Source of the DNA: an uncultured Collinsella sp.
GTDB lineage: Bacteria > Actinomycetota > Coriobacteriia > Coriobacteriales > Coriobacteriaceae
Assembly: GCA_900754745.1 (NCBI GenBank)
Contig: CAAEEB010000078.1
Location: forward strand, 1 to 24,191
Direction of reading: 5' to 3'
Length of the DNA stretch: 24,191 nucleotides
Shown here: piece after piece, positions 21,801-24,191 of the stretch
Layout of the letters: the number at the start of each line of letters is the position of its first letter
How positions within the stretch are numbered: position 1 is the stretch's first letter
Translations under genes and position numbers: made by a program
The notes under the pieces: generated by a model
Seen by the model: the letters and a program-made list of their open reading frames with translations, nothing else
Databases searched by the model: none
What the model was told of the DNA's origin: nothing

Positions 21801-23144
21801 ATGAGCGAACCCCTGCGCACCGTGAACGCCGGTCTGATCGGTCTGGGAACCGTCGGCGGCGGCGTGGCCCGTCTGATCAAGAGCCACCACGATGAGTACC
21901 TGGCAGCCTACGGCATCGACCTTAAGCTGACCCGCGCCTGCGCGCTTGCTTGGGAGCAGGCCGAGGCGGCAGGCATTGAGCGCGAGGCCTTTACAAGTGA
22001 CTGGCACGATGTCGTCAGCGACCCCGCCGTCGACATCGTCGTCGAGCTGATCGGCGGTGAGCATCCCGCGACCGAGATCTTCACCACTGCCTTTGAGCAC
22101 GGCAAGCACGTCGTCTCTGCCAACAAGGCCCTACTGGGCCGTCACGTCGAGACGCTTGCCGAGAAGGCACGCGCGTGCGGCGTGCAGATTAAGTGCGAGG
22201 CCAGCTGCGGCGGCGGCATCCCCATCGTGAGCACGCTTGAGCACGACCTGGTGGGCAACAAGATCCTGACCATCGCCGGCATTCTCAACGGTACCACCAA
22301 CTACATCCTGTCGCGCATGGACGCCGAGGGCGCCGATTACGCCGACGTGCTCGCCGACGCGCAGGCCAAGGGCTATGCCGAGGCCGACCCGTCCGCCGAC
22401 GTCGACGGCTTCGACGCCGCCAGCAAAACGGCGATCCTCGCTTCCATCGGCTTTGGCACCCGTGTGACCACCGACGACGTATACCAGCAGGGCATCCGCA
22501 CCATCGGCGCCGAGGACATCGCCCAGGCACGCGAACTCGGCTACACCATTAAGCTGCTCGGCATCGCCCGCAACACCGACGCCGGCGTCGACGTCCGCGT
22601 GCATCCCACGCTGATCCCCGCCGACCACATGCTCGCCAAGGTCAACGGCGCCATGAACGCCGTCTACGTGGTGGGTGACGCCGTGGGCGAAACCATGTTC
22701 TACGGTGCCGGCGCAGGCTCCTTCCCCACCGCAAGCGCCGTCGTGGGCGATATCCTGTCGCTCTCCGAGCAGATCAGCCGCGGCGTGGCTCCGCTTCCCG
22801 AGATTGAGCCCTATGGTCACAACCTCGCCTTTAAGCCCATGGACGAACTCCAGACCAAGTACTATGTGCGTCTGAAGGTCGCCGACCGCGTGGGCGCCCT
22901 GTCCGAGACGGTCGACATCTTTGCCAAGCACAACATCTCGATCTCGCTCATCAACCAGGTCGAGGACGGCAAGTCGGGCGTCAGCGATGCCTGCTCGGTC
23001 ATCTTCCTGACGCACCGCGCGCTCGAGAAGGACGTCCAGGCTGCCGCCGCCGAGCTTGCCAGCGTCGACTGCGTGGCCGAGGTCGCCAACGTCCTGCGCA
23101 TCGAGGACGTCGAGGCCTGGACCGAAGGCGTCATGGCCAACTAG
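21801..23144 (+). CDS. hom: homoserine dehydrogenase
   Basis: A 447-residue cytoplasmic enzyme that reduces aspartate semialdehyde to homoserine with NAD(P)H, the branch point to threonine, methionine and isoleucine. The Rossmann motif is GLGTVGGGV (14-22), followed by SANKALL (106-112) with the conserved Lys, ILNGTTNYIL (161-170), the substrate/catalytic region around FDAASK (204-209), and FYGAGAGSFPTASAVVGD (300-317). A C-terminal ACT domain at about 355-435 suggests allosteric control, commonly by threonine. It is monofunctional (no aspartokinase part) and of normal length for Gram-positive and actinobacterial enzymes. AAGGAG lies 7 nt before the ATG. A strong terminator follows and no thrB/thrC is adjacent. 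Confidence 0.96.
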   Translation: MSEPLRTVNAGLIGLGTVGGGVARLIKSHHDEYLAAYGIDLKLTRACALAWEQAEAAGIEREAFTSDWHDVVSDPAVDIVVELIGGEHPATEIFTTAFEHGKHVVSANKALLGRHVETLAEKARACGVQIKCEASCGGGIPIVSTLEHDLVGNKILTIAGILNGTTNYILSRMDAEGADYADVLADAQAKGYAEADPSADVDGFDAASKTAILASIGFGTRVTTDDVYQQGIRTIGAEDIAQARELGYTIKLLGIARNTDAGVDVRVHPTLIPADHMLAKVNGAMNAVYVVGDAVGETMFYGAGAGSFPTASAVVGDILSLSEQISRGVAPLPEIEPYGHNLAFKPMDELQTKYYVRLKVADRVGALSETVDIFAKHNISISLINQVEDGKSGVSDACSVIFLTHRALEKDVQAAAAELASVDCVAEVANVLRIEDVEAWTEGVMAN

Positions 23145-23177
23145 TCCGGTCTTCGACATACGACATATGTGCCTGCG

Positions 23178-23211
23178 GGGCTCCCGTCCAATTTTAGACG
23201 GGAGCCCTTTT
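23178..23211 (+). terminator. rho-independent terminator of hom
   Basis: A perfect 11-bp stem (23178-23188 with 23197-23207), an 8-nt loop and four T, 33 bp after the hom stop codon. Confidence 0.9.
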
Positions 23212-23312
23212 GCTTGCGCACTCGAGGCGCATTGGCATGCTCCACGTTTGAACAACTTGACCGTTCACTGAGAACCGGGGAGCCCTTCACCGATGTGCAC
23301 CCAGAGCCGTTT

Positions 23313-23341
23313 TTGACTACCGTTATGCTGTGCTGCGTATG
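23313..23341 (+). promoter_or_regulatory. possible promoter of the SDR gene
   Basis: TTGACT (23313-23318) is a good -35. At 17 bp spacing the -10 position holds only CGTATG. It lies in the 156-bp gap after the hom terminator, so the SDR gene needs its own promoter. Confidence 0.35.
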
Positions 23342-23367
23342 TCCAACCCCCGAAGAATGGAGGCACC

Positions 23368-24117
23368 ATGTTGCTCGAGGGCAAGAAAGCAATCATCACC
23401 GGAGGCACGCGCGGTATCGGCTATGCCATCGCCTGTCGCTTTATCGAGGAGGGCGCCGCCGTCACGGTCTTTGGCTCGCGTCAGGAGACTGCCGACGCCG
23501 CCGTTGAAAAGCTAGCCGCAGCCTATCCCGAGGCCAAGGTCTGGGGCCGCACCTGCGACCTCACCTCGCTCGAGGCCGTAACCGAGGCCTTTACCGAGGC
23601 AGCCGCCGACATGGGTGGCCTGGACACGGTCGTTAACAACGCCGGCATCTCCCAGCGCTCGCCGCTTCTGGAGTACACGGCCGATGAGTTCGCCAAGGTC
23701 ATGGACCTCAACGTCGTCGCCGTCTTTAACGGCCACCAAGCCGCTGCCAAGATTATGGCCGAGGCAGGCCACGGCGGCACCATCACCACCACGAGCTCGA
23801 TGGTCGCCAAGTACGGTCAGCCTTCCGGCGTTGGCTATCCCACGTCCAAGTTCGCCGTCAACGGTATGGTCCAGTCGCTCTCGCGCGAGCTCGCCCCCAT
23901 GGGCATTCGCGTCAACGCTGTCGCTCCCGGCGTGACCAAGACCGATATGGTCGCCAACCTTCCCGAAGAGGTCATCAAGCCCATCATCGCTACCATTCCG
24001 CTCGGCCGCATGGGCGAACCCGAGGATGTCGCCAACGCCTTTGTTTTCCTAGCGAGCGACATGTCCTCCTATGTCACGGGCGCCGTGCTCCCCGTCGACG
24101 GAGCCGCCCGCTCCTAA
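23368..24117 (+). CDS. short-chain dehydrogenase/reductase (FabG/BaiA-like)
   Basis: A 249-residue classical SDR with cofactor motif TGGTRGIG (11-18), NNAG (90-93) and the catalytic set Ser144, Tyr157, Lys161 (YPTSK). VAPGVTKTDM follows, then FLASDMSSYVTGAVLPVDGA at the end. Arg15 and Arg38 (end of strand beta-2, FGSR) favour NADP(H). Such proteins may be 3-oxoacyl-ACP reductases, but the gene is not in a fatty-acid cluster. From memory, its length and several motifs (ITGGTRGIG, VFNG, GVGYP.SK, VAPGV..TDM) resemble the BaiA 3-alpha-hydroxysteroid dehydrogenases of gut clostridia. The substrate is undetermined. GGAGG lies 4 nt before the ATG, and the gene is probably monocistronic. Confidence 0.88.
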   Translation: MLLEGKKAIITGGTRGIGYAIACRFIEEGAAVTVFGSRQETADAAVEKLAAAYPEAKVWGRTCDLTSLEAVTEAFTEAAADMGGLDTVVNNAGISQRSPLLEYTADEFAKVMDLNVVAVFNGHQAAAKIMAEAGHGGTITTTSSMVAKYGQPSGVGYPTSKFAVNGMVQSLSRELAPMGIRVNAVAPGVTKTDMVANLPEEVIKPIIATIPLGRMGEPEDVANAFVFLASDMSSYVTGAVLPVDGAARS

Positions 24118-24159
24118 AGGTCGCAAGCCACGACTTCGAACCTCAACGAGGCCCAACGC

Positions 24160-24191
24160 AAAAGGCGCGCTGCCTGCATCAACCGCAGGCA
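24160..24191 (+). terminator. terminator cut by the right window edge
   Basis: AAAA-GGCGCGC leads into the perfect hairpin TGCCTGC/GCAGGCA (24171-24191), which ends exactly at the window edge. If the next bases complement GGCGCGC and AAAA, this is a long SDR terminator. Only the inner half is visible. Confidence 0.5.

Noticed and set aside
22131..23255. 374-codon minus-strand frame
   Set aside because: Antisense to hom and running into its terminator. No coding motifs.

Overview
The window looks like a chromosomal segment of a GC-rich anaerobe of the Coriobacteriia, most like Collinsella. This is inferred from the strong G/C bias at third codon positions, the protein sequences and the gene content; no search was run. 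Nearly all of it is host chromosome. No transposase, phage gene or CRISPR array is visible. Most genes lie on the minus strand.

Layout, left to right. At 1-341 there is no clear gene, only open frames running in from the left edge and the terminator of the next operon. At 342-1580 is the minus-strand translation operon infC-rpmI-rplT, with a structured leader, a terminator-like hairpin just before infC and a probable AUA start codon for IF3. At 1740-2060 is a tRNA-Leu(CAA) gene, a second copy of its 3' end plus terminator, and about 120 bp of palindromes between them. At 2099-4652 are a cytosolic transglutaminase-like protein and class II fructose-bisphosphate aldolase, separated by a long inverted repeat. 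At 4847-11278 is a minus-strand operon of recJ (fused to a RecQ-like helicase), rel (bifunctional (p)ppGpp enzyme) and a metallo-beta-lactamase-fold hydrolase. At 11555 is a plus-strand BASS-family transporter. At 12584-14062 is a minus-strand pair, cutC and a GalT/HIT-like DUF4931 protein. At 14318-15898 is an unusual type I membrane protein (exported propeller-like domain, one membrane helix, cytosolic zinc ribbon), bracketed by two near-identical 91-bp palindromic repeats. At 16132-20993 is a complete branched-chain amino-acid ABC importer transcribed livK-livH-livM-livG-livF. Just upstream of livK is a decayed livK paralogue. At 21801-24117 are homoserine dehydrogenase and a short-chain dehydrogenase, on the plus strand.

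How the parts fit. The liv importer takes up branched-chain amino acids, Rel senses amino-acid starvation and homoserine dehydrogenase feeds Thr/Met (and Ile) synthesis, so amino-acid supply is a loose theme; no shared regulation is shown. The most unusual items are the RecJ-helicase fusion, the repeat-flanked propeller/zinc-ribbon protein, the atypical infC initiation with its attenuator, the duplicated tRNA 3' end, and the livK pseudogene whose internal deletion ends fall in a short direct repeat.
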